Assembly: GCA_016931055.1 (NCBI GenBank)
Contig: JAFGFL010000024.1
Coordinates: forward strand, 1 to 37,932
DNA length: 37,932 nucleotides
From: Candidatus Omnitrophota bacterium
Lineage (GTDB): Bacteria > Omnitrophota > Gorgyraeia > Zapsychrales > Zapsychraceae
Direction of reading: 5' to 3'
Position numbers and translations under genes: made by a program. Below are positions 15,118 through 24,251 of this stretch, piece after piece. Positions within the stretch are counted from its first letter, which is position 1. Every line of letters starts with the position of its first letter. The notes under the pieces are model-generated. The model was not told the DNA's origin. It saw only the letters and a program-made list of their open reading frames with translations, and did no database searches.

Positions 15118-16893
15118 ATGGCGCTTAAAATCCATCACCGTTTAACGTTGATCTTCGGGCTCATTTTCGCCATTGTTTTTGCCGGGATCTATGCCTACCT
15201 GCGTCAAACTTTAACCATCAATGCCTATCACCAAATTCACGAAAATTTAAGTCGGCAATTAGTGTTAAGCAAGATTTATATAGAGAAGGCTCTTGGGACG
15301 GGACCTTCATTTTTGGCCGATTTGGACGCGGTCGCGGACAAGATCGGGCAAGCCTCCGGATTGCGCGCCACGATCATTGCGGCGGATGGGATGGTCATCG
15401 GGGATTCAGAGCTTTCGTCGGAGGCCTTAAAGACGGTAGAAAACCATCTGCAACGCCCCGAGATCCAGAAGGCATTGAAATCCGAACGGGGAGAAAGCCG
15501 GCGTTTCAGCACGACCATAAAAAAGAACATGCTTTATATGGCCGCGTCTTTTCCCTTGAAGGATCAAAAGGCATTTATCCGTCTCGCGATGCCTCTTGAT
15601 GATATCGAGCTGATTTCCAAGCATCTCTCAAAAATGTTGATCGTTTCATTATTGTCGGCATTTGGTATTGCGATGCTCTTGAGCTGGATTGCGTCCGTTC
15701 ATTTCTCTCGACCCCTGATCGAGATGTCTGCCGTTGCCCAGAAGATCGCGGGAGGCAATTTCTCTGAAAGGATCTTCCTGCCGACCAAAGACGTTTTAGG
15801 CGATCTGGCGAATTCGATTAATTATATGTCCGAACAAGTCCGCATGCGTCTTGAGGAAGTGGCCAAAGAGAAATCCCGGCTTGAAGCGGTTTTATTGAGC
15901 ATGTCGGAAGGCGTGTTGGTGATTAACCGGGAGGGGCAGATTCTGCTCATGAATGAGCCGTTTAAAAGGATCTTCCATGTGGCCGAAGAGCCGACCGGCA
16001 AAAGCACCTTAGAGATCATCCGCAATATCAAAGTGCAGGAAGTCGTCGATAAAGTCTTAAAACAACCGCAGGGGGTCGAGTCAGCCGAGATCACGGTCTT
16101 ATTGCCCGAAGAAAAGAATATTCTCGTCTATGCCGCTCCGATTGTCCGGGCCCAGCAGCTTGAGGGCGTCGTTGTTGTTTTCCATGATATTACGGAATTG
16201 CGGAAAATGGAGGGGATTCGACGGGAATTTGTTGCCAATGTCTCGCATGAATTGAGGACTCCGTTAGCCAGTATCAGGGGATATGCGGAAACACTTTTGG
16301 ATGGCGCCCTTGCCGATAAGGAACATGCGGAAGAATTCTTAAAGATTATTCATATGGATGCCGAGCGGCTTGCGAGATTGATCCAAGACATTCTCGATCT
16401 GTCGAAGATCGAATCCGGGATCCTGAAGCTTAAACTTCAGCCGGTTTCAATTAGCAAGGTTGCGGATCGCGTGCTGGAAGGCCTGCAGCGGCAGATCAAT
16501 GAGAAATCTTTAGACGTGAAGAATGAAATACCCGCGAATACGCCCAAGGTCATGGCGGATGAGGACCGGATCGCAGAGGTTCTTTTAAACCTTATAGAGA
16601 ATGCGGTCAAATACACGCCGCAGGGGAATAAAATAACTATTTCTGCTGAAAAACAAGGGGATGTTCTGCGGGTTGACATTACGGATACCGGCATAGGCAT
16701 TCCGGAAGAGGATCTGCCGCACCTTTTTGAACGTTTTTACAGGGTCGACAAGGCCCGCTCCCGCGAGCTCGGCGGAACGGGATTGGGACTTTCGATTGTC
16801 AAGCACATCGTTCTTGCCCATAACGGCCAGGTTTCGGCCCAATCCGAACTTGGCCGCGGTTCCACGTTTAGTTTTACCCTCCCGATCGCTTAG
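15118..16893 (+). CDS. phoR: PhoR-type sensor histidine kinase
   Basis: The 591-residue inner-membrane kinase has membrane segments at about 10-30 and 172-195 flanking a periplasmic domain of about 140 residues, larger than in E. coli PhoR. A HAMP domain (about 195-245) is followed by a PAS domain (about 255-360, [21 protein letters not shown]). The DHp H-box is [14 protein letters not shown] (His377). The catalytic domain has an N-box [13 protein letters not shown]1 DTGIGIP and G2 [14 protein letters not shown]. Its place directly after phoB and before pst genes argues for phosphate sensing, probably through PhoU/PstB as in other bacteria. The large periplasmic domain leaves room for another signal. 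Confidence 0.88.
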   Translation: MALKIHHRLTLIFGLIFAIVFAGIYAYLRQTLTINAYHQIHENLSRQLVLSKIYIEKALGTGPSFLADLDAVADKIGQASGLRATIIAADGMVIGDSELSSEALKTVENHLQRPEIQKALKSERGESRRFSTTIKKNMLYMAASFPLKDQKAFIRLAMPLDDIELISKHLSKMLIVSLLSAFGIAMLLSWIASVHFSRPLIEMSAVAQKIAGGNFSERIFLPTKDVLGDLANSINYMSEQVRMRLEEVAKEKSRLEAVLLSMSEGVLVINREGQILLMNEPFKRIFHVAEEPTGKSTLEIIRNIKVQEVVDKVLKQPQGVESAEITVLLPEEKNILVYAAPIVRAQQLEGVVVVFHDITELRKMEGIRREFVANVSHELRTPLASIRGYAETLLDGALADKEHAEEFLKIIHMDAERLARLIQDILDLSKIESGILKLKLQPVSISKVADRVLEGLQRQINEKSLDVKNEIPANTPKVMADEDRIAEVLLNLIENAVKYTPQGNKITISAEKQGDVLRVDITDTGIGIPEEDLPHLFERFYRVDKARSRELGGTGLGLSIVKHIVLAHNGQVSAQSELGRGSTFSFTLPIA

Positions 16894-16926
16894 GGGCCGT
16901 TTCGAAACGTTTTTACCCAATAGCAC

Positions 16927-16945
16927 AATTCACTGTAAATTCACT
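16927..16945 (+). promoter_or_regulatory. Pho-box-like direct repeat upstream of the receiver-only regulator
   Basis: Two copies of AATTCACT start at 16927 and 16938, again with an 11-base period. The half-site is the reverse complement of the one before phoB. It lies about 60 bases before the gene at 17008. Confidence 0.55.
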
Positions 16946-17007
16946 TTCTCCTCATTTTCCCATCACATCATGGGTGTATGCTCTTTTCCGAAGGAGGACA
17001 AGAGCGT

Positions 17008-17397
17008 ATGCCAAACAAAAAGAAAATATTGATCGTTGACGACGAGAAAAACCTGATTGGTTTGGTCGCCCTGCACATGCGGATGGCGGGATACGAACCC
17101 TTGTTTGCCACGGATGGCGAGGAAGCGTTGGCGATCGTCGAAAAAGAAAAGCCGGATCTTATCATTTTGGACTTAATGCTTCCTAAGATCGATGGCTCAA
17201 ACGTTTGCAAATTGATACGGAAAGAGGATGCCTTCAAGGACATCCCGATCATCATGCTCACGGCGAAAGCGGGAATTGAAGATAAATTGAGAGGATTTGA
17301 AGCGGGGGCCGATGATTATGTCACAAAGCCCTTCAGCCCAAAAGAACTTGTTGCTCGGGTCAAGAGGGTATTGGCAAGAGGGATCCATGTTTCGTGA
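17008..17397 (+). CDS. receiver-only response regulator (CheY-like)
   Basis: ATG 17008 follows AAGGAGG at 16991-16997; the frame is open upstream but without a better start. The 129 residues are a single receiver domain. It has DDE at 11-13, the phospho-acceptor Asp in LIILDLMLPKIDG (Asp55), Thr in IMLTAKAG and Lys in DDYVTKPFSPKE. There is no output domain. It is close to the PhoB receiver in sequence and carries its own Pho-box repeat. It may act as a phosphate sink for PhoR or as an adaptor; this is inference. Confidence 0.82.
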   Translation: MPNKKKILIVDDEKNLIGLVALHMRMAGYEPLFATDGEEALAIVEKEKPDLIILDLMLPKIDGSNVCKLIRKEDAFKDIPIIMLTAKAGIEDKLRGFEAGADDYVTKPFSPKELVARVKRVLARGIHVS

Positions 17398-17416
17398 CAA
17401 GCTTCCTAGGGATGTT

Positions 17417-17455
17417 TTCACACAAAATTCACATGACGTTAATTTAGTCTTCACA
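17417..17455 (+). promoter_or_regulatory. Pho-box-like triple repeat upstream of the porin-pst operon
   Basis: TTCACA occurs at 17417, 17428 and 17450, spacings of 11 and 22 bases, so all copies lie in the same helical phase. This is the strongest of the three Pho-box-like arrays and precedes the porin, pst, phoU and arsC genes. Confidence 0.65.
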
Positions 17456-17508
17456 CGCATCATTTACAGTAAAGATGAAAAGGGAAGCAGAGCGAAAGGG
17501 AATAACTT

Positions 17509-17760
17509 ATGAATAGCGTTATGGGTGTTGGCGGAAAACGGCATGAAGACCTGGCCGCCGGACTCATTCGCAAACAAATCGATTGTTTGACCCAAGTTTT
17601 GTGCGCCCTGGAATCCGAGAAGGCCCTCGACAAATATTTCTTCGAGCATTTAATGCGCATAGAACAACAATTACATTGGTTAAGGACTGTTGCTCTTCAT
17701 TTCAAGAGTTTTTTAACCATTTCACATAGATCGGTCAATTCTTTAAGAAAGGAAAAAAGG
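17509..17760 (+). CDS. small helical leader protein, in frame with the downstream porin
   Basis: ATG 17509 follows AAAGGG with an eight-base gap. The 84 codons to 17760 contain no stop and run directly into the porin start. The peptide is rich in amphipathic helix (KQIDCLTQVLCALESEKALD, then FFEHLMRIEQQLHWLRTVAL) and has no signal sequence. A six-T run at 17709-17714 lies inside it. With one T fewer, the frame would end at TAA after 68 residues, leaving a normal gap to the porin ribosome site. It is therefore probably a separate 68-residue protein fused by an indel or a read error, or else a slippage site. Function unknown. Confidence 0.45.
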
Positions 17761-19011
17761 ATGAAAAGAATAGGCATTTTTGGAATCATGGCCGCGATGT
17801 TTGTGTTTATGACGACACCATCGCAGGCGGGAGAGATGGATGTCCTTCTTGAGAAATTAGTTGAAAAGGGCGTGCTGACCCAGATGGAGGCGAATGTCAT
17901 TAAGCAGGAAACAAAGGAACAGGTGAGCAGAGATCTGGCGGATATGCAATCCTACAGTGTTCCCGAGTGGGTCCAACGTATTAAGATGAAAGGGGATATG
18001 CGGCTGCGCTACCAATATGAGAAAACCGAAACGTCAGCAACTTCGCGGAGTCGGGGGAGAACGCGCTTTCGTTTGGGATTGGAGACGCGTCCGACAAAAC
18101 AATTTAAAGTCGGGGCCGGATTGGCTTCCGGTGGCACTGATCCGCGCTCGACGAATGTGACTTGGGAAAACACTTTTGAGCGTCCGGATATCCGCCTGGA
18201 TTATGCGTATGCGCAATATGAACCGGCCGCTTGGGTCAAAATGGTCGGAGGGAAATTCCTTTTTCCCGATTATTTCTGGCAAACGACGGACATGCTTTTT
18301 GATACCGACATTAACCCTTACGGCGGCTCTGTTCACTTAGAGCATCAGTTGATCCCGGATGTGGACGGTTTTGTCAATGCCGGGTCCTGGATATTAGATG
18401 AAATATCGGCCTCAAAGCGGGCGGATCCTTTTATGGGATATATTCAGGGAGGGGTGCAACATAAAGGAGACAAATTTGACGCAAAGATAGCCGGGACATA
18501 TTTCAGCTTTAACGGCGTTAAAGGCTATGACCTGGACAATGAATTGAATACCAACACCCAGGTCTCTGGCGCTGACGGTGTTTTGAAGTACGATTATGAC
18601 GCCGGCGGGATCTCTGCTGAATTCGGGGTCAAAGGACTCTTCGGCGGATTGCCGAAAAGTATCGATGAGCGGATCGCCCTGTTTGGAGACTATATTCATA
18701 ACCCTGATCCTGATGAGCAGAACAATGGCTGGGCTGCGGGGCTGGTCTTTGGCAATGAAAAAATTGCGGAGAAAGGGCAGTGGCAGATGAAGTATCAGTA
18801 CGTCACTTTAGGTAAAGACGCTTTCCCGGACACTTTTCCCGATTCTGACCGCTATGGCGGAAGGACGGATGTCAGAGGGCATGAAGTGATATGGACGCTT
18901 GGGCTGGCCAAGAACGTAACGTTCGGCGTGGATTATTATACCGTCGATCGCATTAAAGCAGCCAGCAATCCCGAAACGATTGTGCAGGGGGATCTGGTCC
19001 TTAAGTTTTGA
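17761..19011 (+). CDS. phosphate-starvation-linked porin (Porin_5/OprO-like)
   Basis: ATG 17761 has AAAGGA with a suitable gap and starts a clean signal peptide (IGIFGIMAAMFVFMTTPSQAGE), so this start is preferred over the upstream in-frame ATG. The N-terminal helical segment (LLEKLVEKGVLTQMEANVIKQE), followed by RIKMKGDMRLRYQYE, is typical of bacterial porins with a short coiled or SLH-like N-region. Barrel strands follow to the terminal QGDLVLKF. It lies 49 bases before pstS and downstream of the triple Pho-like repeat, which suggests induction at low phosphate and uptake of phosphate or polyphosphate. Ion selectivity cannot be read from the sequence. Confidence 0.8.
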   Translation: MKRIGIFGIMAAMFVFMTTPSQAGEMDVLLEKLVEKGVLTQMEANVIKQETKEQVSRDLADMQSYSVPEWVQRIKMKGDMRLRYQYEKTETSATSRSRGRTRFRLGLETRPTKQFKVGAGLASGGTDPRSTNVTWENTFERPDIRLDYAYAQYEPAAWVKMVGGKFLFPDYFWQTTDMLFDTDINPYGGSVHLEHQLIPDVDGFVNAGSWILDEISASKRADPFMGYIQGGVQHKGDKFDAKIAGTYFSFNGVKGYDLDNELNTNTQVSGADGVLKYDYDAGGISAEFGVKGLFGGLPKSIDERIALFGDYIHNPDPDEQNNGWAAGLVFGNEKIAEKGQWQMKYQYVTLGKDAFPDTFPDSDRYGGRTDVRGHEVIWTLGLAKNVTFGVDYYTVDRIKAASNPETIVQGDLVLKF

Positions 19012-19060
19012 AAGCTGTCAAGGGCTCAATGGGAACATACAAAAAAAGGATAGGTGAAAA

Positions 19061-19933
19061 ATGAAAAACTTTCTCAAAATCATTATGGTCTTCTCGGTGT
19101 TGCTGTTGGGCGTTGCCGACAGTCATGCCCAAATGATCCAGGTCAAGGGGTCAGACACTTTGATCAATCTTGTGCAAAAGTTAGCAGAAGAGTATATGAT
19201 GAAGAATCCGGGCAAGAACATCGCGGTGACCGGCGGCGGTTCAGGGACCGGTGTCGCGGCCTTACTCAACAATAAATGCGATATCGCTAATGCTTCCCGG
19301 GAAATGAGCCTTAAGGAATATGAGCAGGCGAGTGACCGCGGGATAACTCCGGTCACGATTGTGGTCGCACTGGATGGTTTAAGCATTATTGTCAATCCCG
19401 ATAATTCGGTCGAAGAGCTCACCAAAGATCAGGTCGCGAAAATCTTTCGGGGAGAGATTCGAAACTGGTCAGAAGTTGGCGGAAAGGATATGCCGGTCAA
19501 TCTTTATGGCAGGCAGTCCAATTCCGGGACCTATGAATTCATGAAAACAGCTGTTCTTAAGGGTGATTTCTCTGGAAAAATGAGCCGGATGAACGGGAAT
19601 GCCCAGATCGTTGCTGCTGTACAGGCTGATGAATCCGGGATCGGTTACGTGGGTGTCGGCTATGTCAAGGACAGCACAGGAATCAAAGTGCTAAATATTG
19701 CGCTAAAGGAAGGTGGAGAGTATGCCAGTCCGTTAGACAAGATTAAGGTCGATACGGGCATTTATCCGCTTTCCCGTCCGTTGTATCAATTCGTCAACGG
19801 CAATCCGCAGGGAGACGTGAAAGAGTTTATCGCGTTTGAATTAAGCCCTGAAGGGCAAAGGATTGTGGAAGAAGAGGGGTTTTTCTCTATTCCGCAAGAA
19901 TACGTGGGCCTGAATAAAAAGGCAGGACTTTAA
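19061..19933 (+). CDS. pstS: phosphate-binding periplasmic protein PstS
   Basis: The 290-residue protein has a signal peptide (VFSVLLLGVADSHAQ). It then shows the PBP-like phosphate-binding pattern: IQVKGSDTLINLVQKLAEEY, VTGGGSGTGVAAL, CDIANASREM and GRQSNSGTYEFM. These are the anion-binding loops of PstS. The length is usual for the short PstS class. It feeds phosphate to PstCA. A stem-loop separates it from pstC, consistent with the binding protein being made in excess. Confidence 0.93.
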   Translation: MKNFLKIIMVFSVLLLGVADSHAQMIQVKGSDTLINLVQKLAEEYMMKNPGKNIAVTGGGSGTGVAALLNNKCDIANASREMSLKEYEQASDRGITPVTIVVALDGLSIIVNPDNSVEELTKDQVAKIFRGEIRNWSEVGGKDMPVNLYGRQSNSGTYEFMKTAVLKGDFSGKMSRMNGNAQIVAAVQADESGIGYVGVGYVKDSTGIKVLNIALKEGGEYASPLDKIKVDTGIYPLSRPLYQFVNGNPQGDVKEFIAFELSPEGQRIVEEEGFFSIPQEYVGLNKKAGL

Positions 19934-19963
19934 TAGTATTTTTTCGGAAAGGATAAACCTGGA

Positions 19964-19999
19964 GGGAACCTTAAGCTGTCAGACCGGCTTAGGGTTCCC
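19964..19999 (+). other. intercistronic stem-loop between pstS and pstC
   Basis: GGGAACCTTAAGC and GCTTAGGGTTCCC form 13 pairs (one G-U) around a ten-base loop. No T-run follows, so it is more likely an mRNA-stabilising or attenuating element than a full terminator. It lies in the 121-base gap, the only long gap inside the pst genes. Confidence 0.6.
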
Positions 20000-20054
20000 C
20001 TGTCTTTGCTTGCGCAGAACATGCCCGGTTTAATTGAGGAGGTTTATAGCGATC

Positions 20055-20939
20055 ATGATTCATAAATTTCGTGAAAAATTGATTCAAATATTTTTCTTCC
20101 TTAATGGCCTTTCAGTGATCCTTATTTTAGGAGGGATCTTTTTTCTCCTATTAAGGTATACATGGCCGGCCTTTAAGGAAATTCAGATGGCCGAATTTTT
20201 GTTTGGTAAATTTTGGGACCCGACGGCCTACGTCAAACCGGCTTATGGTATTTTGGCGATGCTTATGAGCACTTTTATGGTCACGGTCGGGGCCCTTACC
20301 ATTGCCGTCCCTTTGGGGATCGGCACGGCGGCGTATCTTTCGGATGTCGCAAGCCCGAAGGTGCGTGAGATCGCTAAACCGGTCGTTGAAATATTGGCGG
20401 GGATCCCGTCGGTTGTGATCGGTTTTTTGGGGATTGTTTTGGTCGGGCCGGTTATTGCCAAGCTGACCGGTACGACGAATGGGTTAAATGCGATCAACGG
20501 CGCGATCCTTTTGTCCGTCATGTCCTTGCCCACGATCATCAGCCTGTCCGAAGACGCGTTGACCAACGTTCCGAAGTCTTTTCAGGAAGCGTCTCTGGCC
20601 TTGGGCGGCAGCCAGTGGCAGACATTGATCTTGGTCAAGATCCCGGCGGCAAGTTCCGGGATCGTGGCGGCCTGTATGCTCGGGATGGGGCGGGCCATCG
20701 GAGAGACCATGACCGTCTTGATGGCCACGGGCAATGCACCCGCGATGCCGAGTAAACTCACTGATCCGATTATGACGATGACATCAACCATTGCCATTGA
20801 ACTTGGGGAAGTGCCTTATTATACGACGCATTTTTACGGGCTTTTTGCGATCGGGCTTGTGTTGTTCATCATTACATTTATTATCAACATGGTTTCGGAT
20901 ATCATTTTGCATCGTTATGAGCGACAAACAAGGTATTAA
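20055..20939 (+). CDS. pstC: phosphate ABC transporter permease PstC
   Basis: ATG 20055 lies 12 bases after AGGAGG; a TTG at 20034 overlaps that ribosome site and is unlikely. The 294-residue protein has six membrane segments. The permease loop near residues 170-195 reads EDALTNVPKSFQEASLALGG, the EAA motif that contacts the ATPase. AGIPSVVIGFLGIVLVGP is characteristic of PstC. It lies three bases before pstA. Confidence 0.92.
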   Translation: MIHKFREKLIQIFFFLNGLSVILILGGIFFLLLRYTWPAFKEIQMAEFLFGKFWDPTAYVKPAYGILAMLMSTFMVTVGALTIAVPLGIGTAAYLSDVASPKVREIAKPVVEILAGIPSVVIGFLGIVLVGPVIAKLTGTTNGLNAINGAILLSVMSLPTIISLSEDALTNVPKSFQEASLALGGSQWQTLILVKIPAASSGIVAACMLGMGRAIGETMTVLMATGNAPAMPSKLTDPIMTMTSTIAIELGEVPYYTTHFYGLFAIGLVLFIITFIINMVSDIILHRYERQTRY

Positions 20940-20942
20940 TCG

Positions 20943-21797
20943 ATGAAAGAAAAACAGATAAAACAGTTTTTGGGATATAACGTGCTGAGGCTTTGTATCA
21001 TTTTCGTGATCCTCATTTTGATCGTTATTCTTTATGACATCCTCAGCAAAGGGGCCCGGCAGATCAGCTGGCAGTTTTTGACCAGCGCTCCTAAAAACGG
21101 CATGACCGAAGGGGGGATTTTCCCGGCGATCGTTGGGACCATGTTCATAACGGTCATAACCGCCGTTTTTTCTGTTCCCTTGGGAATGGGTTGCGCGATT
21201 TACCTGAATGAATATGCCCGGGAAGGAAAAACAACGCGCTTGATCCGCATGGCTATCCGCAATCTTTCCGGCGTTCCATCTATTGTTTACGGGCTTTTTG
21301 GAGTGGCCTTGTTTGTCGAAGGGATGAAAATGGGAACAGGGGTCTTGGCGGCGGGCCTCACATTGGGATTGATGACTCTGCCTTGGACAGTGACGGCGAG
21401 CGAAGAGGCATTAAAAACCGTCCCCAAATCTTTTCGCGAAGGCTCTCTGGCGTTAGGCGCGACAAAGTGGCAGATGATCCGCACGAATGTTTTGCCATAC
21501 GCGATCCCGGGCATGCTCACCGGAACGATTCTTGGACTTGCGCGGGCGGCGGGGGAAACGGCCCCGATCCTTTTTACCGGCGCGGCCTTCTTTTTGCCGT
21601 TTTTGCCGAAATCCTTTAGTGATCAATTTATGGCGTTGCCGTATCACCTTTATATCATGTCGACCCAGCATCATGCGATTGAAAAAGTCCGGCCGATTGC
21701 TTACGGGACGGCATTGGTCTTGATTGCGCTGGTATTTCTGATGAATTTAAGCGCCGTTATCCTGCGGTATCATTTACGCAAATTGAAAAAGGACTGA
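20943..21797 (+). CDS. pstA: phosphate ABC transporter permease PstA
   Basis: The 284-residue protein has six membrane segments. The family motifs are [37 protein letters not shown] and the EAA loop [19 protein letters not shown]. Its N-terminal charged segment is short. It is encoded between pstC and pstB with gaps of three and two bases. Confidence 0.92.
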   Translation: MKEKQIKQFLGYNVLRLCIIFVILILIVILYDILSKGARQISWQFLTSAPKNGMTEGGIFPAIVGTMFITVITAVFSVPLGMGCAIYLNEYAREGKTTRLIRMAIRNLSGVPSIVYGLFGVALFVEGMKMGTGVLAAGLTLGLMTLPWTVTASEEALKTVPKSFREGSLALGATKWQMIRTNVLPYAIPGMLTGTILGLARAAGETAPILFTGAAFFLPFLPKSFSDQFMALPYHLYIMSTQHHAIEKVRPIAYGTALVLIALVFLMNLSAVILRYHLRKLKKD

Positions 21798-21799
21798 AT

Positions 21800-22567
21800 A
21801 TGGAATTATCGAAGGATCCCAAAATTGTCATTCAAGATTTTGATTTTTATTACGGGAATAATCATGCCGTCAAGAAAGTTTCCTTTGATGCTCTCGGCCG
21901 CGAAGTGACCAGTATCATCGGGCCTTCGGGATGCGGAAAGTCGACGCTCTTGCGATGCCTCAACCGGATGAACGATCTGATCCCGGAAACAAAGGCCCAG
22001 GGGAAGATTCTCATCGATGGCCAAGACATCTATGAGGCGAGTGTAGATGTTGTGGAGCTGCGTAAGAAGGTCGGTATGGTCTTTCAGAAGCCCAATCCAT
22101 TCCCGAAAACGATCTTTGACAATGTGGCCTATGGCCTGCGCATTAATGGTTATCAGGAGAAAAGCGAAATCATTCGAAGAGTTGAACAAAGCCTCCGGGA
22201 TTCCGCGCTCTGGGAGGAAGTGAAAGACCGGCTGACGGATAACGGACTGTCTCTCTCGGGAGGCCAGCAGCAGCGTTTGTGCGTGGCACGCGCTTTGGCC
22301 ATTCAGCCTGAAATCGTTTTGATGGATGAACCTGCGTCGGCCTTAGACCCCATTGCATCGGCTAAGTTAGAGGAGCTTATCGTGCGGCTGAAAGAAAAAT
22401 ACACGATTGTCATTGTCACGCATAACATGCAACAGGCGGCGCGCATTTCGGATAAAACGGCATTTTTGATGCAGGGTGAACTGGTGGAATTCGGTGCAAC
22501 GAAGGATCTCTTTACAAAACCGACGCGAAAGATTACGGAAGAATACATTACCGGGAGGTTCGGTTAG
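21800..22567 (+). CDS. pstB: phosphate ABC transporter ATPase PstB
   Basis: This 255-residue ATPase has the PstB hallmark [17 protein letters not shown]. It carries Walker [21 protein letters not shown]-loop [20 protein letters not shown], signature LSGGQQQR and Walker [14 protein letters not shown]. The C terminus [12 protein letters not shown] is also standard. It energises PstCA and, with PhoU, passes the phosphate status to PhoR. Confidence 0.95.
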   Translation: MELSKDPKIVIQDFDFYYGNNHAVKKVSFDALGREVTSIIGPSGCGKSTLLRCLNRMNDLIPETKAQGKILIDGQDIYEASVDVVELRKKVGMVFQKPNPFPKTIFDNVAYGLRINGYQEKSEIIRRVEQSLRDSALWEEVKDRLTDNGLSLSGGQQQRLCVARALAIQPEIVLMDEPASALDPIASAKLEELIVRLKEKYTIVIVTHNMQQAARISDKTAFLMQGELVEFGATKDLFTKPTRKITEEYITGRFG

Positions 22568-22588
22568 GAGATTAAAAAGGAACATAAA

Positions 22589-23272
22589 ATGGAAAAACAT
22601 TTTGATCAGGAACTGGATGCTTTAAAAAATGAAATTTTAAAGATGGGAGCTCTCGTGGAGGATGCCATTTTTGAATCGGTGGAGGCTCTGAAGCAACTCA
22701 GTGAGGATAAGGCGAGGGAAGTCATCGCTCACGACAAAATCGTGGACCATTTAGAGAACTCCATTGATGAGATGTGCGTGGACCTATTGGCTTTGTATCA
22801 GCCTATGGCGGTGGATTTAAGGTTTATCACGATGGCACTGGAGATCACCACGGATTTAGAGCGGATGGCTGATCTAGGTGTTGATGTCGCCCAGCGCGTT
22901 TTGGAATTGGCCGGGAAACCGTTGCTGAAACCGTTGGTTGATATCCCGAACCTGACCCTCATTGCCAAAGAAATGACCAAAGAGGCATTGGATTCCTTTG
23001 TCAATAAGGACGCCAATTTGGCGAGGCAGGTGATTTTACTGGATAATGAAGCGGACCGGTTGCGAAACCTGGTTCAGAAAGAATTGCTGGAAGATTATAT
23101 GATGAAAGACCCTTCCACAACTCCGCGCGCGCTTCCGCTTTTATTGGTTGCCCGTCATCTTGAGCGGATCTGTGACCATGCGACCAATATCGCTGAGGAT
23201 GTCATTTACATGGTTGAAGCCAAGGTCGTCAAGCATCATCCTGAACTATTGGAAAAAGATAATCAGCAATGA
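22589..23272 (+). CDS. phoU: phosphate-signalling regulator PhoU
   Basis: The 227-residue protein consists of two three-helix bundles with the metal-binding patterns of PhoU: DKIVDHLENSIDEMCVDLLALYQPMAVDLR in the first half and LLVARHLERICDHATNIAEDVIYMVEA in the second. The DNEADRLRNLVQKEL stretch links them. It lies 21 bases after pstB. It connects the transporter to PhoR and represses Pho signalling when phosphate is plentiful. Confidence 0.93.
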   Translation: MEKHFDQELDALKNEILKMGALVEDAIFESVEALKQLSEDKAREVIAHDKIVDHLENSIDEMCVDLLALYQPMAVDLRFITMALEITTDLERMADLGVDVAQRVLELAGKPLLKPLVDIPNLTLIAKEMTKEALDSFVNKDANLARQVILLDNEADRLRNLVQKELLEDYMMKDPSTTPRALPLLLVARHLERICDHATNIAEDVIYMVEAKVVKHHPELLEKDNQQ

Positions 23273-23315
23273 ATGTTCATTGCTGGTATAATCATTTGAA
23301 AGCTGTGAGGAGAAC

Positions 23316-23762
23316 ATGCCGGGAAAACAAAGAGTGTTATTCGTCTGTGTGCATAATTCGGCCCGGTCGCAGATGGCCGAGGCGTACCTTAAACAATTGG
23401 CGGGGGACCGATTTGAGGTCGAGAGCGCAGGCCTTGAACCGGGCAATTTGAATCCCTTGGCGGTTGAGGTTATGCGGGAAGTCGGGATGGATATTTCCCA
23501 TAACAAAACAAAGGATGTCTTTGATCTGTTTAGACAAGGCAGGATGTATAGTTACGTGATTACAGTCTGTGATGAGTCCCGAAACGAGCGGTGTCCGCTA
23601 TTTCCGGGTGTAACCCAACGGCTTCATTGGGACATTGCTGATCCATCGGCTCTTTCCGGGAGTTGGGAAGAAAAATTAGAACAAACAAGGGAAATCAGGG
23701 ATCAGATCAAACGAAAAATCGAACGTTGGATTGATGAGGAAAAGAAAATTCTTATTCAATGA
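23316..23762 (+). CDS. arsC: thioredoxin-coupled arsenate reductase ArsC (low-MW phosphatase fold)
   Basis: The 148-residue cytoplasmic protein has the P-loop CVHNSARSQ (C-x5-R, Cys11) and two further Cys in [14 protein letters not shown] (85 and 93). The three-Cys layout matches the thioredoxin-type ArsC of S. aureus and B. subtilis, which reduces arsenate to arsenite. A plain tyrosine phosphatase would lack the Cys pair. It is the last gene of the pst-phoU run, 43 bases after phoU. Arsenate enters through phosphate transporters, so co-expression with pst makes sense. No ArsB or Acr3 efflux gene is in the window. Confidence 0.87.
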   Translation: MPGKQRVLFVCVHNSARSQMAEAYLKQLAGDRFEVESAGLEPGNLNPLAVEVMREVGMDISHNKTKDVFDLFRQGRMYSYVITVCDESRNERCPLFPGVTQRLHWDIADPSALSGSWEEKLEQTREIRDQIKRKIERWIDEEKKILIQ

Positions 23763-23763
23763 G

Positions 23764-23785
23764 TTTTATTAGAACCCTAATAAAA
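23764..23785 (+). other. AT-rich stem-loop at the end of the pst-arsC operon
   Basis: TTTTATTAG and CTAATAAAA form nine pairs with a four-base loop, immediately after the arsC stop. There is no U-run beyond the A-rich arm on the + strand, so termination is only possible. Confidence 0.35.
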
Positions 23786-23842
23786 TAATAGAGGCTGTCT
23801 CTTTGATAAACAGTCTTTAACAGTCTTTACTCATCATTCCTG

Positions 23843-23871
23843 TTGCCAGATTCATACAAAAGGAATAAAAT
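23843..23871 (+). promoter_or_regulatory. sigma70 promoter of the small exported protein gene
   Basis: TTGCCA, 17 bases and TAAAAT lie 38 bases before ATG 23910, which also has a strong CAGGAGG ribosome site. Confidence 0.55.
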
Positions 23872-23909
23872 AATCTCCTAAGATTATTAACCTTATCAGG
23901 AGGGGAAAA

Positions 23910-24233
23910 ATGAAAAAATTCATGGTATTGGGATTGGCGGTCATGCTGGTCTTTTCCGCGGCTGTTGTGTTTGCGCAGCAAGATAAAGGGAAAGGCGCCA
24001 GCGCGCAGGCGTATGAACATGCGGATGATAACGCGATTTTTAACAGAGTAGGCGATTGGTTTGCGACGATCGGGAAGTCTGATGAGGAAAAAGCGGTGAT
24101 TAAAGCGCAAAGAAAAACCGAACGCGCTGCGAAAAGAGCGGAAAAGGAAACCCAAAAGGCAGCCAAAGAGGCAAAAGAAAAGATGGAGAAGGGGGCTCAA
24201 GGGTTAAACAAGAAAATGAAGATGGGTAAATGA
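23910..24233 (+). CDS. small exported Lys/Ala-rich helical protein
   Basis: The 107-residue protein has a signal peptide (VLGLAVMLVFSAAVVFAQ). A short conserved-looking segment NAIFNRVGDWFATIGKSDEEK follows. The C-terminal half is a highly charged continuous helix (KAAKEAKEKMEKG type, about residues 68-105). It has its own promoter, a strong ribosome site and a strong terminator, so it is a monocistronic, probably well-expressed gene. Function unknown; a periplasmic coiled-coil or cell-envelope-binding peptide is possible. Confidence 0.72.
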   Translation: MKKFMVLGLAVMLVFSAAVVFAQQDKGKGASAQAYEHADDNAIFNRVGDWFATIGKSDEEKAVIKAQRKTERAAKRAEKETQKAAKEAKEKMEKGAQGLNKKMKMGK

Positions 24234-24251
24234 TCAAAATGTTCGGTTTCC

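Noticed and set aside
16896-16915. Palindrome CGTTTCGAAACG followed by T5 after phoR as a terminator
   Set aside because: The palindrome leaves no loop, so the hairpin would be very short and weak.
23811-23830. Tandem repeat CAGTCTTTAA/CAGTCTTTAC
   Set aside because: Only two copies with a 10-base period, no relation to a gene start; probably chance or a minor duplication.
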